From positions 74,907,982 through 74,971,981 of the forward strand of contig NC_089492.1 of NCBI RefSeq assembly GCF_036850765.1: a DNA stretch of 64,000 nucleotides, given 5' to 3'. Source of the DNA: Saccopteryx bilineata. Lineage: Eukaryota > Chordata > Mammalia > Chiroptera > Emballonuridae. Under the pieces are notes generated by a model that saw only the letters and a list, made by a program, of their open reading frames with translations, made no database searches and was not told the origin of the DNA. This document shows positions 1 through 10,965 of this stretch, one piece after another; position 1 is the first letter of the stretch, and each line of letters starts with the position of its first letter. A program made the position numbers and the translations under genes.

Positions 1-1435
1 TGAATTCAGGAAAGGCGTATGGAAAAATAATCTCATTTTGTTTCTAGAGTACTCATAAAATATACTCAAGCTAGCAGACTTATTTTACTTATTAATTTCA
101 TTTGTGCTTTTACTCATTGAATAAATAAAGTATATATTCAGCATATATGCTGCACCAGTCAATGTTAGACCAGGCATAGAGAGAGTTCAATTGCATCTCT
201 ACCTCAAAGAAAGGACAAAAATGCAGGATCTAAGATTATAAGCTGGGAGAGGGCAAAAATTGTATGTATCTTCTTTACTTCTATGTATGCAGTGCCTGCC
301 ACAGTGCCTGACATATAGTGGGTATAAATACTAAGAGAATAAGTGAATTAAAAGCACAGAACATTTAGCAAGACAATGCTAAAGCACTATGAACAAAGAT
401 AAGGAAGTGATTAATTCCATGTATAGTTGTCAAGAAGTGACAATGAACCAAGGGTTTGTCTGATCTAATAATTCAGTTTGAGAAAACAGCTCATATTCCT
501 TTGGAAGCAATGTCCATCATTCATACCCTGTGATTCTATTGGATGTACCAACCATAGGAACTTGATAACCTCTTACACATGCATCCAGTCTTCCACAGAT
601 GAGTACTTGCCCCAAAATCAGGTAACCAAACCCATTTTGGCAAACTGATATAGTCTATGGAAGGTAGGTGAAACACATAACCAAAAACAAAAATGATATT
701 TTTACTTAGAGAAATTTTAGTTTGGGTCAACCAAATTAGGGATATAGTAGCAGAGAAAAGATGTGGCATCATCACCAGAAATCCTAACAAGCCGCCTCTA
801 TCTCACTATCTGATACCATCTCATAAGAAATTTTTTTAATGTAGGGCCTTGTAATAAAACCTGATGAACCAATTTATGGATTAAAAGCTCTTTGCCGCAA
901 TTGTCACATGGAACCTTTGAAAGCCTTTATAAAATAATTCTAATATCCCTTGAAGATACAATCTCTGTGTTGTATTAAAGTACCCTTGACCTGAGCTGTG
1001 GAAATATGGCCCCTACCCACATGCCTTAAGGATTCTATCCCTCCCCTCCAAAGTCCATCTCTTCAGCTCTACCAAATTTCCAAACAACTTTTACCGAATT
1101 ATTTAATGACTACTCATTGACTATAGTAAAGTCCATCTGACTTCGAATGAGCATCATTTCTAAACTTCTGCTATCAAATTCAAGTTTCACACAGTCTAAA
1201 TTATTTGAATTTTCACAAGCATGTCATGTTTTTAATAATTTAATTTTTCAACACTTCTATAGATTGTTTTTCTCTGCCTGGAACACTCACAATGATATTT
1301 GTTGCAGGGAAGTGTAATCATTTATTTATTTGAACATTTCAATACCACACTGGATAGGGCAGCTTGAGAGGAGCACAATATCTTACCTCCTAATTCCTGA
1401 ACATAATGCCATGCCCCGCAAGTAGTGCTTTAGGC
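1..1435. other. AT-rich single-copy DNA, no gene seen
   Basis: No coding exon, SINE or LTR structure is visible here. The longest open frame (84 codons, minus, 536-790) has no recognisable domain and is of chance length. A short MIR/L2-like tail with 'cagtgcctgacatatag' lies at about 288-345. Confidence 0.5.
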
Positions 1436-1439
1436 ATGT

Positions 1440-1590
1440 TCATTGCTTATGGCTCATTCTCCCTCCTGATAAGTTATAGGCAGATTAAGTGACTTGTTCA
1501 AGACTCCATAAATGAAGACACCAATATTTAAACACAAGCCTTATGAATATTAGTCCAAAGTTCTTTAAGCCAATTTCACCTCCCAAAATC
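1440..1590 (-). repeat. MIR-like SINE relic
   Basis: The stretch with 'gattaagtgacttgttcaag' followed by a feature like 'atatttaaacacaagcc' follows the reverse complement of the MIR core (retained order: ttaagt-acttgccca-ag, then a degenerate B-box). It is strongly diverged, as expected for this ancient mammalian SINE. Ends are approximate and no target duplication is visible. Confidence 0.45.
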
Positions 1591-2172
1591 AGCAGCCCAG
1601 AGAAAGGCCACAGAAACTAACGCAAAGAGAACCAGGAGCAGCTTCCAAGTGGTTTCACAGACTCAAGCCATCTGTCACTGGGTGGAGGGGAGGACTGGAG
1701 ACAGGAAATGACCAAAGTTATATCTCTTTGTATCATCAGTTTCTGTGTAGCATTCACATCAGTAAATTTATATTAAAAAGTAAACTCAATTTTTTTTTCT
1801 AATTAGCTTTTAGTGTCATAGATGAATACAGATACCAGGCAGTGAAGTTAACCTTACCTCTGCCCCAGCAACCACAAGTCATCATTTCGTTATTGTATCT
1901 TTTTATCCTTATATATAGGATTTGGGGATCTTAACAGTTTAATTTGTGTGTCTTATGTAATGTCTGAATGCTGACATTTTTTGCTAAATTTCTTGTTTTC
2001 ATTAAATGGCCTGGATTGAATTGACACGTTTATTTTTTATCTTTGGAGACTTGTGAGTCTACACGGTTTCTCTTGGATGCTATTTACCCCATGTCATTCT
2101 GAATTAAAAAGAAAAAAACTTTGAAAAGACTAACTAAAAGAATTTTGGTTTTAATTTTGTAATAACTTTTAA

Positions 2173-2345
2173 TTCATTGATTTTTAGATGGCGAGGGGGG
2201 GGAGGGAGGAACGGAAAGCATGAACTCATAGTAGTTGCTTCCCGTGTGTGCCTTGACCAGGCAGGCCCGGGGTTTTGAACCGGCGACCTCAGCATTCCAA
2301 GTTGATGCTTTATCCACTGCACCACCACAGGTCAGGCCTCACTGC
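2173..2345 (-). mobile_element. Short tRNA-derived SINE
   Basis: Read on the minus strand it begins with a 'cctgacctgtggtggtgcag' type head, a 'ataaagcatcaacttgg' stretch and a degenerate RNA polymerase III B-box, then a short G/A-rich body. The flanks 'aataacttttaa' at 2161-2172 and 2346-2357 are an exact 12-bp target duplication, which fixes the ends. The element is 173 bp, similar to the short SINEs at 18,680 and 35,385. Confidence 0.85.
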
Positions 2346-2510
2346 AATAACTTTTAAAGTGTGAAAATAAAAATATATTCACTTTATTATTTTACAACAT
2401 AATGAATGATTAATGCATTTTTATCACTAATTCTAACTTTCAACATTTTAAGAAATCTCTGTGTTTTATAGATACTTGATGACATGATTCTTAACAAAAT
2501 TCAATACATG

Positions 2511-2900
2511 CTTTTTTTTGTGATAGAGACAGAGAGGGACAGATAGGGACAGACAGACAGGAAGAGAGAGAGATGAGAAGCATCAATTCTTAGTTGCGGC
2601 ACCTTAGTTGTTCATTGCTTCCTCATATGTGCCTTGACCGGGGAGCTACAGCAGAGCAAGTGACCCCTTGGCCAAACCATTGACCTTGGGCTCAAGCTAG
2701 TGACCTTGGGCTTCATGCCAGTGACTTTTGGGCTCAAGCCAGCAACCACGAGGTCATGTGTATGACCCCACGCTCAAGCCAGCGACCTCGCACTCAAGCC
2801 GGATAAGCCTGCACTCAAGCTGGCAACCATAGGGTTTTGAACCTGGGTCCTCTGTATCCCAATATGATGCTTTATCCACTGCGCCGCTACTTGGTCAGGA
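2511..2900 (-). mobile_element. Long tRNA-derived SINE with internal 21-bp repeats
   Basis: The minus strand carries a tRNA-like head (about 2820-2900), then a body built from repeated 'gctggcttgagc' type units, then 'caaggcacatatgaggaagc', a CT-rich tail and oligo-A. The near-identical flanks 'tcaatacatg' (2501-2510) and 'ccaatacatg' (2907-2916) are a target duplication. Same class as 50,888 and 57,043. Moderately diverged, with several CpG sites decayed. Confidence 0.85.
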
Positions 2901-2916
2901 CAGAATCCAATACATG

Positions 2917-3589
2917 TTACTACACAGAAAAATATAATTTATTAGAGAAATGTTTAAGAAATGAGGTCACCTTGGGGATTGTATTGACTATATATTTTCA
3001 CACATGTGTTCTTGATGTACTGGCATTTAAGGCCTTGATCCTGGAAAGACTGCTTCTCCGAGTGCCACTTAATTCTTAGAGCAAATGAACCCCCGGCCAG
3101 CACACCTGTGACATGTGAACCAACCCATCCTTAGTTCAAATCCCAACTGTCCCCTTCACTGAACTCTCACATACATCAAGCCAATATTCCCCTGCCCTAA
3201 ATCACCCCAGGGCCAGGTGTGGGGTAACTAGAGACCATCCCAGTAGTCCAGACACCACTGAAGTTATTCTAACTGCCCAGCCATAAACAGACTCCACACA
3301 TCTGCCCACCCGCCTTCCCCCTAGACCCCAGTGAAGGCCTGGGCCATGTTCTCCCCTCTCCTACTTCTGACTCCTGACCTTTCCTGGTCCTTCCCCCTGT
3401 GGCCCTACATGGTAAGCCATGCCTCCTGTTTCTGAGGATCTGTGAATGTAAGCCTATTCCTTCTTTACAATTATTTCTGTGTCTGTGTGTTTCATCATCA
3501 TCGATTCAAATGAGTTTTAAATACCTTTTTAACACAAGGATGATTATTACAATAAACCTGAGATATGTGAGCAGTTTCCTAACAGGTAT
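2917..3589. other. Unassigned, partly C-rich stretch
   Basis: A C-rich block at about 3085-3420 ('cccggccagcac', 'ccccctagacccc') has the composition of an old LTR or LTR-like repeat. I could not find paired ends, a TATA/AATAAA pair or a relative in the window. No convincing exon. Confidence 0.3.
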
Positions 3590-3875
3590 GATATGACATT
3601 TCTTCGTGGTTTTGATTTGCATTTTTCCTGATGATTAGGGATTGTGGGCATTTTAACATATACCTATTACCAGTTGCATATGGTCTTTGAAAAAAATGTT
3701 TATTCAAGTCCTTAGCTGATTTTAATAGAGTTATTAATTGTTGTTATTGAATTATACCAGTTACTTCTATATTTTGATGACTGACCCTACATCAGCTATA
3801 TGGCTTGCAAATATTTCCTCCCAGTCTATAGGTTGATTGTTTCCATTGTCATGAAGAGCTTTTTAGTTTGACATA
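3590..3875 (-). mobile_element. Old L1 fragment (ORF2 part, antisense)
   Basis: The order 'ggttttgatttgcattttt', 'cctgatgattagggat', 'cagctatatggcttgcaaat', 'agctttttagtttgacat' is the familiar antisense read of an L1 ORF2 segment. Indels and stops are frequent, so this is an old inactive copy. Both ends are approximate. Confidence 0.7.
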
Positions 3876-4456
3876 GGCCTGAAGAAAAAGTGTGCTTGAT
3901 CGTTTATCTGGGTGAAGTGGGGAGGGTATGTGTGAACCTCTCAGCTCCACTGATTCCAGCAGCCTATCTGACCTCCCTGCGGCCCCCGCAGCGGCGACAG
4001 CACAAAGCTGTGGATGGCTCAGATCCCAAGGGGCCAGTCCTCAGCTTTGTGGTCCCAAACATAACTAGCACTCCCAAGCAAGTACCTTCATTTCAGGTAT
4101 CCTCTTCTTTGTCCCCATTGTAACACAAATACCATCATTTCCTACGTATGTTTTTTGTAGAAAGGAAAAAAAAGGAGGCCTTTGAGAACAGTCCTTAAGA
4201 GAAAAGAAATGGTGTTTGGCCTCGGTATGTTTCTGCTATTAGTTTCACAGAGGGAGGAAACATTGTCCACATCTACTCTTGAGACAACAAAATTATTTTA
4301 TCAGTTAACAAAAGATCCAGGTATTGCTGGACATACAATGTTACACTGACAGTGATATGGAGATTTTAGCAGATACTTTTTAAACATATCCCAAAACCAA
4401 GAAGACTTTCAGTGTATAAATAGATATATTTGTTATGATCATGAGTAAAAGGCATC
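3876..4456. other. Unassigned DNA between two L1 copies
   Basis: Contains a locally GC-rich patch at about 3970-4060 ('ctgcggcccccgcagcggcg') that forms an open frame of 77 codons on the plus strand. No family resemblance was recognised and no intact splice-site pair supports an exon. Probably non-coding. Confidence 0.3.
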
Positions 4457-4470
4457 AAAGATTTTTTTAT

Positions 4471-5472
4471 ACATGCAAAAGAATGAAACTCGACTACAGC
4501 CTGTCCCCGTGTACTAAAATTAATTCAAAATGGATCAAAGACCTAAATATAAGACCTGAAACAATAAAGTACATAGAAGAAGACATAGGTACTAAAATCA
4601 TGGACCTGGGTTTTAAAGAACATTTTATGAACTTGACTCCAATGGCAAGAGAAGTGAAGGCAAAGATAAATGAATGGGACTACATCAGAATTAAAAGTTT
4701 TTGCTCAGCAAGAGAAACTGATATCAAAATAAACAGACAGCCAACTATATGGGAACTGATATTTTCAAACGACAGCTCAGATAAGGGCCTAATATCCAAA
4801 ATTTACAAAGAACTCATAAAACTCAACAACAAACAAACAAACAATCCAATAAAAAAATGGGAAGAGGACATGAACAGACACTTCTCCCAGGAAGAGATAC
4901 AAATGGCCAACAGATATATGAAAAGATGCTCAGCTTCATTAGTTATTAGAGAAATGCAAATCAAAACTACAATGAGATACCACCTCACTCCTGTTAGATT
5001 AGCTATTATCAACAAGACGGGTAATAGCAAATGTTGGAGAGGCTGTGGAGAAAAAGGAACCCTCATTCACTGTTGGTGGGACTGTAAAGTAGTACAACCA
5101 TTATGGAGGAAAGTATGGTGGTTCCTCAAAAAACTGCAAATAGAACTACCTTATGACCCAGCAATCCCTCTACTGGGTATATACCCCAAAACCTCAGAAA
5201 CATTGATACGTGAAGACACATGTAGCCCCATGTTCATTGCAGCACTGTTCACAGTGGCCAAGACATGGAAACAACCAAAAAGCCCTTCAATAGAAGACTG
5301 GATAAAGAAGATGTGGCACATATACACTATGGAATACTACTCAGCCATAAGAAATGATGACATCAGATCATTTACAGCAAAATGGTGGGATCTTGATAAC
5401 ATTATAAGGAGTGAAATAAGCAAATCAGAAAAAAACAAGAACTACATGATTCCATACATTGGTGGAACATAA
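4471..5472 (+). pseudogene. L1 ORF2 C-terminal fragment, frame still open
   Basis: About 330 codons are open without a stop. They match the end of L1 ORF2p downstream of the reverse transcriptase: an [17 protein letters not shown] stretch, [20 protein letters not shown], the cysteine-rich [18 protein letters not shown] segment, then [13 protein letters not shown] and [13 protein letters not shown] and [10 protein letters not shown]. Endonuclease and catalytic reverse-transcriptase motifs are missing, so no enzyme can be made. The open frame runs upstream through the target duplication to 4435, but those extra codons are flanking DNA. Lack of stops suggests recent insertion rather than function. 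Confidence 0.9.
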
Positions 5473-5755
5473 AAATGAGACTAAGAGACATGGACAAGAG
5501 TGTGGTGGTTACCAAGGGTGGGGGGGGGGGGGAGGGAGGACATGGGAGGGAGGGAGGGAGAGAGTTAGGGGGAGGGGGAGGGGCACAGAGAACTAGATAG
5601 AGGGTGACGGAGGACAATCTGACTTTGGGCGAGGGGTTTGCAACATAATTTGATGACAAAATAACCTAGACATGTTTTCTTTGAATATATGTACCCTGAT
5701 TTACTAATGTCATCCCATTACCATTAATAAAAATTTATTAAAAAAAAAAAAAAAA
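4471..5755 (+). mobile_element. Young 5'-truncated L1 retrotransposon
   Basis: A 1,285-bp L1 3' fragment: ORF2 C-terminal part, a G-rich 3'UTR (runs of G at 5519-5580), the tail ending in 'attaataaaaatttatt' and poly-A. It is flanked by an exact 14-bp target duplication 'aaagatttttttat' at 4457-4470 and 5756-5769, the signature of target-primed reverse transcription. The 3' half is almost identical to the copy at 58,781 and to the nested piece at 30,840, so all three come from one recently active lineage. 5' truncation makes it incapable of autonomous movement. Confidence 0.95.
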
Positions 5756-5776
5756 AAAGATTTTTTTATTACTTTT

Positions 5777-6118
5777 TTTTTTTTAAGTGAGAAGCAGGGG
5801 GTGGCTTGTGCCTGACTGGGATCCACCCGGCATGCCCACCAGGGGGCAACGCTCTGCCTATCTGGGCAGTTACTCCACTGCAACCGGAGCCATTCTAGCA
5901 CCTAAGGCAAAGGCCATGGAGCTGTCCTCAGTGCCCAGGCCAACTTTGCTCCCATGGAGCCTTGGCTGCAGGAGGGAAAGAGAGAGATAGAAAGAAAGGA
6001 GGGAGAAGGGTGGAGAAGCAAATGGGCACTTCTCTTGTGTGCCCTGGCTGAGAATCAAACCTGGGACTTCCACACGCCAGCCAACACTCTACCGCTGAGC
6101 CAAGCAGCCAGGGCCTCT
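5777..6118 (-). mobile_element. Long tRNA-derived SINE (ggccctggc type)
   Basis: Antisense order: A/T-rich tail, 'gggatccacccggcatgccc', 'accagggggcaacgctctgc', 'ggagccttggctgcaggagg', 'aagcaaatgggcacttctc', then the tRNA-like head ending 'ccagggcct'. Flanks 'tttattactttt' (5765-5776) and 'tttactactttt' (6119-6130) form a target duplication with one mismatch. It landed immediately behind the poly-A and duplication of the L1 at 4,471, so it is probably the later event or used the same A-rich target. Confidence 0.88.
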
Positions 6119-6130
6119 TTTACTACTTTT

Positions 6131-7425
6131 GATAGTTTCATGCAAAATCATACTACACAGGATAGAGTCAAATTAGCATCTATACCTAAGTGGTTATTTG
6201 GGAATTAGAGAGAGAAAGAGAGAGTTATTCTTCTGCAACCCAGATGTTTTTCATCCAAACACAGAATTAGAGAGAGAAGAGAGAGTTATTCTTCTGCAAC
6301 CCAGATGTTTCTCATCCAAACACGTCATACTGTAACCCACACAATGTGGGCCCCATGTTCATTCAGAGGAACATCTGACCTTGGAGATTCGCACCACACA
6401 CTCACAAGCTAGGTTCAGCTGTCGCATTTTGATTTCAGGGACATTATAAAATGCATTCTATGAGTTTCAGGTTAACCAAAAAAGAATACCCAGTGGTTCT
6501 TAGATTCTGAAATAAACATACATAGGCTAGACAGAGATTGTCAGTCTGTCATTACAATGCTGGCTGTTAACAACCACAATTAGGTCAGACGGCATACCAA
6601 TTATTATTTGTCTGGAACTTCAACTTCCCTAAGCACAAAAGGAAGTGAGGCCGCCTGCATTACTGTCTCCCCTCTTCAGCTAATTAGTACTGTTTTCAAT
6701 GGCTTCATCTGCCCAGGATCAATTGTCTAATAGGAACAGGGCTTTGTCAGTTAATAAGGTGAGGAACTGTAGAAAGTGATTATGTCTGCCTCTAAAATAG
6801 CACTTCAAACAACACTAAAATAATCATGTGAGAGAATAAATAGACTAATGGTCCCAAGAAGTATTTTTTATCTTATTCTTATACAAACAGTGTTCCAGTA
6901 ATATTTATGGAAAAATTAGAACAAAAAAATGAGAAAGAAATGGAAACTTAGAGACAAACACAAGATTGTATACATGTAACATGTACACACAGATACACAC
7001 ACTCTCCAAAAACTTGTCGAGAAAGAATGCAGAAGAAGTTTTATAAACTGGAATTTAATGAGTATTACCATAAGAAATGCTGATGTGATGATGGACCCTA
7101 TTCTCCAAAAATGCTTTTTGTAAAGTAAACATTTCTTCTGTTCTTGTGCTGATTGTAACCCAAACTATATTAATTTTCCAGTCACAAAATACAATTCAGT
7201 GAAGAAATGGATACTGATGCTATTTATTTGCACTGAATTGGCTTTTAGCATCTATTATCAGACTTGTATAACAGCTCTGATTGGAGTAAATGTGCTAAAC
7301 AATAGACTGCCTAATAAAGACATCTGCAAATACTAATTCACAGTGTGCTAGCGAGGCTGATGCAGGCTCGGCTTGGGATGAGAGAAATGTTGGAGAGCAG
7401 TCACTGTCTCGAGGGGCAGTATGAG
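6131..7425. other. AT-rich single-copy DNA with a local duplication
   Basis: Contains a recent tandem duplication at 6202-6322 (separate entry). From 6500 to 6800 the sequence lacks transposon hallmarks and carries several TAATTA/ATTA motifs, so it may be conserved non-coding DNA. No exon recognised. Confidence 0.35.
6202..6322. repeat. Tandem duplication, about 60-bp unit, two copies
   Basis: Units start 'gaattagagagagaaagag' at 6202 and 'gaattagagagagaagagag' at 6264. Both continue through 'ttattcttctgcaacccag' and 'catccaaacac'. Only a few differences (a GA slip and one T/C) separate them, so the duplication is recent. Confidence 0.9.
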
Positions 7426-7429
7426 CGGT

Positions 7430-7640
7430 GGGTAAGGATCTGGGCTCGAGACTCACATTTCCTGAGTTTAAGTCCCAACACCATGACTTCCTGTGAGCTT
7501 GCATAACTTGGGCAAGTTACTTTACTTCTCTGTGTCTCATTGCCTTATCTGTAAAATGGGGATGATTAGAAACAGGATTTTTATGAAGATTACACGAATA
7601 ACTCAGGAACTGAGAGCACGATCTGGCAAACAGTAAAAAC
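7430..7640 (+). repeat. MIR SINE relic
   Basis: 'gagtttaagtcccaacacca', then 'gcataacttgggcaagttac', 'ctctgtgtctcattgcctta' and 'tctgtaaaatggggatgatt' follow the MIR core in order. Ancient tRNA-derived SINE common to mammals; inactive. Confidence 0.85.
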
Positions 7641-7832
7641 ATTGTAAAAATTTTAGCAATTATTAGAATTATTAAAAAGTTTATCTTGATGAGTTAACTG
7701 AACACAGATACAGACCACAGCATTTTCTGAGCCAGTAACTCCAATCACTCTCCCTTTCTGAAGCTCATCTACAACTCCAGAATCAGACTGTTTCTATTTT
7801 ACACCCTGAAATAATGCCAATTCTCTAAAACT

Positions 7833-8014
7833 GTGGTTTTCAATGTGTTATCCCTGGACCGGAGGTATCAGCATTACCTGGGAGCTTCTCATATACGCAA
7901 ATTATCAAACCCACCCAGGTCCTCATGAATCAAACTTCCAGGCTGGAGGCCAGCAGTCTGCTTTAAAAAGCCTTCCAAAGATTCTGATGTGCACGAAGGT
8001 TCTAGAACTACTGA
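7833..8014 (+). repeat. MER5-like (hAT-Charlie) non-autonomous DNA transposon
   Basis: Starts 'ctgtggttttcaatgtgtta', continues 'cagcattacctgggagcttc', 'agtctgctttaaaaagcctt', 'gattctgatgtgcacga', and ends 'ctagaactactg', which follows MER5 elements in order. About 180 bp, near full length, well diverged. Confidence 0.75.
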
Positions 8015-9239
8015 GCTAATAAACCCTCAGGCTCTAGATGTGTTCCTCCTTACTAAGAGAATTGATGAATTCTAAACTACTGAAAATAAAGGTTTCTTAT
8101 CAATTCAATAATATGATATTTTTCAAAATAACTCAGATCTAAACTTGAATCCATGTTAATGTCATATGTTTTTAAAATGCTAAAACAAATCCAGTTATTA
8201 ATGAAAACCTCTAAATGTGGTTTGAAAATATTAATTAACAATAGCATGCAGGAAAAAAATCTAGAATAAAAGAGAACTAATTAAATTATGAAAAATAAGA
8301 CATTAAAAGTATAAATCAAATACTAGTGCTTTCTCCTTTGAGAGTTCATATGGGATGATATGCTGTGCTACATAAATTGGTTTAAATAATTCTTATATCC
8401 CAGAGGTTCCTCTTATCAATTAATTACTTATTAAATTCAGAACCTGAGTTTTCTCAGCTTTTATGAAGAATTTTAGCTTGGGCCTTGGTGTGATATAACA
8501 CACACATGCTCATGACAACCTGACATTTGTTGACCATATCTCTGACCGCTTTGTTTAACCTGAACAAGATTTTAAAATAAAATAAGAATTTCTTCTAAAA
8601 ATTAGAAATGCCAGCTTCTCTTAAAAAACTATAAGGTCTAGCAATATTGGCACTAAGCCCTTCTAGGGATCAGTAGCAGCTACTCTCTTGGGTTTTGAGT
8701 CTGACTGTTTCCCACTCAGCTGACCGCCCTCATCTGACCTGTCTGGTTCCTCGCAGGCATCTGATGTACTTCATCCTAAGACAAGCTTGGCACAAAAGCC
8801 CTCACAAACACTGTATCTCCTCCCAGGTCATCTGCCTTTCCCAATTCTCCACTGGTGAAAGAGTAAAATCCATCCCAGTAGAATTCCGATGGCTACTTGG
8901 GGGAGGGCAGGATAATATGTATATACACTTGTACTTAAATCCATGTACTTCCACTCTCATTACACATACAGTCCACCAATAAAGCCATGATGTCTCTGTA
9001 GACTGCTTTGAACCTAGCAGAGAAGAGGAAGTGTGTGCTCAATAGAAGAGTTCAAGTCAATGTGGGAGCTCATGTTTTCACAGTGAAGACCAGGATTTGG
9101 CACTTCAAAGTGAGAATTTTAAAAAATGAGGTCATTGAAAGAAGTTAAATCCAAATGTATTAAGTATAATGTATAGAATAGATTTTTATCAAGTCTTTTT
9201 TTTTAACAAATATTTGCTAGGAAAAGCAGTTGAACTAGC
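8015..9239. other. AT-rich DNA, no gene seen
   Basis: A C/T-rich block at about 8690-8990 ends with 'caccaataaagccatgatg', which looks like a polyadenylation signal context and could be the end of an old LTR or processed sequence. I could not identify a parent. The remainder is unremarkable. Confidence 0.3.
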
Positions 9240-9405
9240 TCTGGAAACTTCAGTTGTAACCCTAGTCCAGCTGCGAGAGGCTTTGTTGGTTTGAGCCAGT
9301 CGTTTAACCTCTCCGGCCTCTGAGGGCTCTTATGTCAAATGAGGAGGCTGGGCTCAGTGCCTTCCAGAGCTTCAAGCCTGCTCTGGGATTCTAGAATGCT
9401 GGGGC
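9240..9405 (+). repeat. MIR-family SINE relic
   Basis: 'ttgagccagtcgtttaacct', 'ctccggcctctgagggctct', 'caaatgaggaggctgggctc', 'ccttccagagcttcaagcct' and 'gggattctagaatg' follow a MIR-type SINE in order. Approximate ends. Confidence 0.65.
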
Positions 9406-10929
9406 AGACAATTCATTTCTTTTTTTTTTTTTTGTATAAATGGCATCCAGTGTCATAAAGTAATGTATCAAGAGCAGCAGCAGGGCCTCTCTATCTTGAA
9501 TTTGGTTTGAAGCCAGCAGATAGGGTTGCTTGAATTCATTTTCTGCCTTTGGTGAGGGGATAAGTTTGATGACCTAATAGGCCTTCTCCATCTCTTGGAT
9601 CTTTGATGAGGCTACCAGGCCTCTGTGCTGGGAACTGCAAGAGTTACCGTGGTGAATTCTCCTTTGTAGCGATTTTCTCCTTTTCATCATGTTTGACATT
9701 TCTACAATTGTACTTTGATTCAGATTATATCCACTGCATAGCCCAGTCTGCTAGCAAGCTGAGACTTTGCTGTGATATAGATGCCCAACTGTAGAAATTA
9801 AAAATGACAAGCTGGGGTGTTGCTGCCTGCTGCTTAGACATATTATTTGAAGTAGCTGGTTGTGGCTCCGGGAAGTTCCATAATGGTCATAAGGGCGCCA
9901 ACAAAAAAATAGTTATAGATATTTTTTTCTTCTGTAAAGTAGTTTACTAACAGATGACTACAATACTACTTTCCTTCTTTTTCTCTTTTCTTTTTCAACA
10001 GTTCCTGAGATGCATATTCCCTTATAATTCATTCCAGAAAACAAAATAGATACTGCATGAATATGGAATCTAGTTATAAGAATAATGTCTACCTTAGGCA
10101 AAAGAAAAAACAAAAACATCCTTATTTCAGTTCTTCCAAGAAACAGAAGTTCAGGAAGCAAGCAATCAAATTTGCTTCACACACTTCACCATTAGAACTC
10201 ATCTCCTACAGCATTCTAAACAGTGGAGGATTGAAAAAGCCACCACACAGGAGCAATTACTCAGTGAGTAAGATGAAGTCATTAAGCAGAATTGCATAAA
10301 AAAGTTCTGACTTCATTTATTAATTCTGAAAACGACACATATACATTTGTGCCAAGCCCTGTAAGTAGGTGTGACTTTTACAGTTGTTCTAAACTTTGTA
10401 ATTTACAAAACGCCTCAATTTCTTCAATATTTCAGTAATTTCCTAAAACCAGTTGCAATGAATGAAAACTGATGTTGAAAGAGTATGATAGGATATGACA
10501 AAGGAACAGCTCCAAAGAAGAGAAGAAAGATTTAAGGTTTGCACCCATTCTCCAAAATGAGTCAAATTACGAAGAAATCTGGAAATCAAGCATATCAAAT
10601 GACAAAACAGTGAAAATGTTTCTTTCACCAATCTTCTTCCTTAACACTAAAAATAAAAGAAAAACACTAAATTTCTATGAAGTGCTTTGTTGTTCAGGAA
10701 AGATGATAAATTTGTTAATAGAAAATAAAGTGAAAACAAGACTCAAATACAATTTTAGTTACAAAAAGTTGTCAAATTTCTTTTCTTTTAAAGTTTCAGT
10801 AGGAAGACAATAAAATCTTTAACTTATCTGTATTTTACTTCAATACTATTATGCTTAAATAAGGTAAAAGCAATTTTAATGTTGAGCTTTTACTTAGAAG
10901 TACTCTTAGGTAATTACCAGGATGGTGAA

Positions 10930-10965
<36 letters not shown>

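Noticed and set aside
3890..4123. 77-codon frame with GC-rich text that might be an exon
   Set aside because: No protein family resemblance, no convincing acceptor and donor pair, and it lies between L1 fragments.
5519..5590. G-rich tract as a stand-alone G-quadruplex regulatory element
   Set aside because: It is the normal polypurine part of the L1 3'UTR and recurs at 30,868 and 59,252. It may still fold, but it is not a separate feature.
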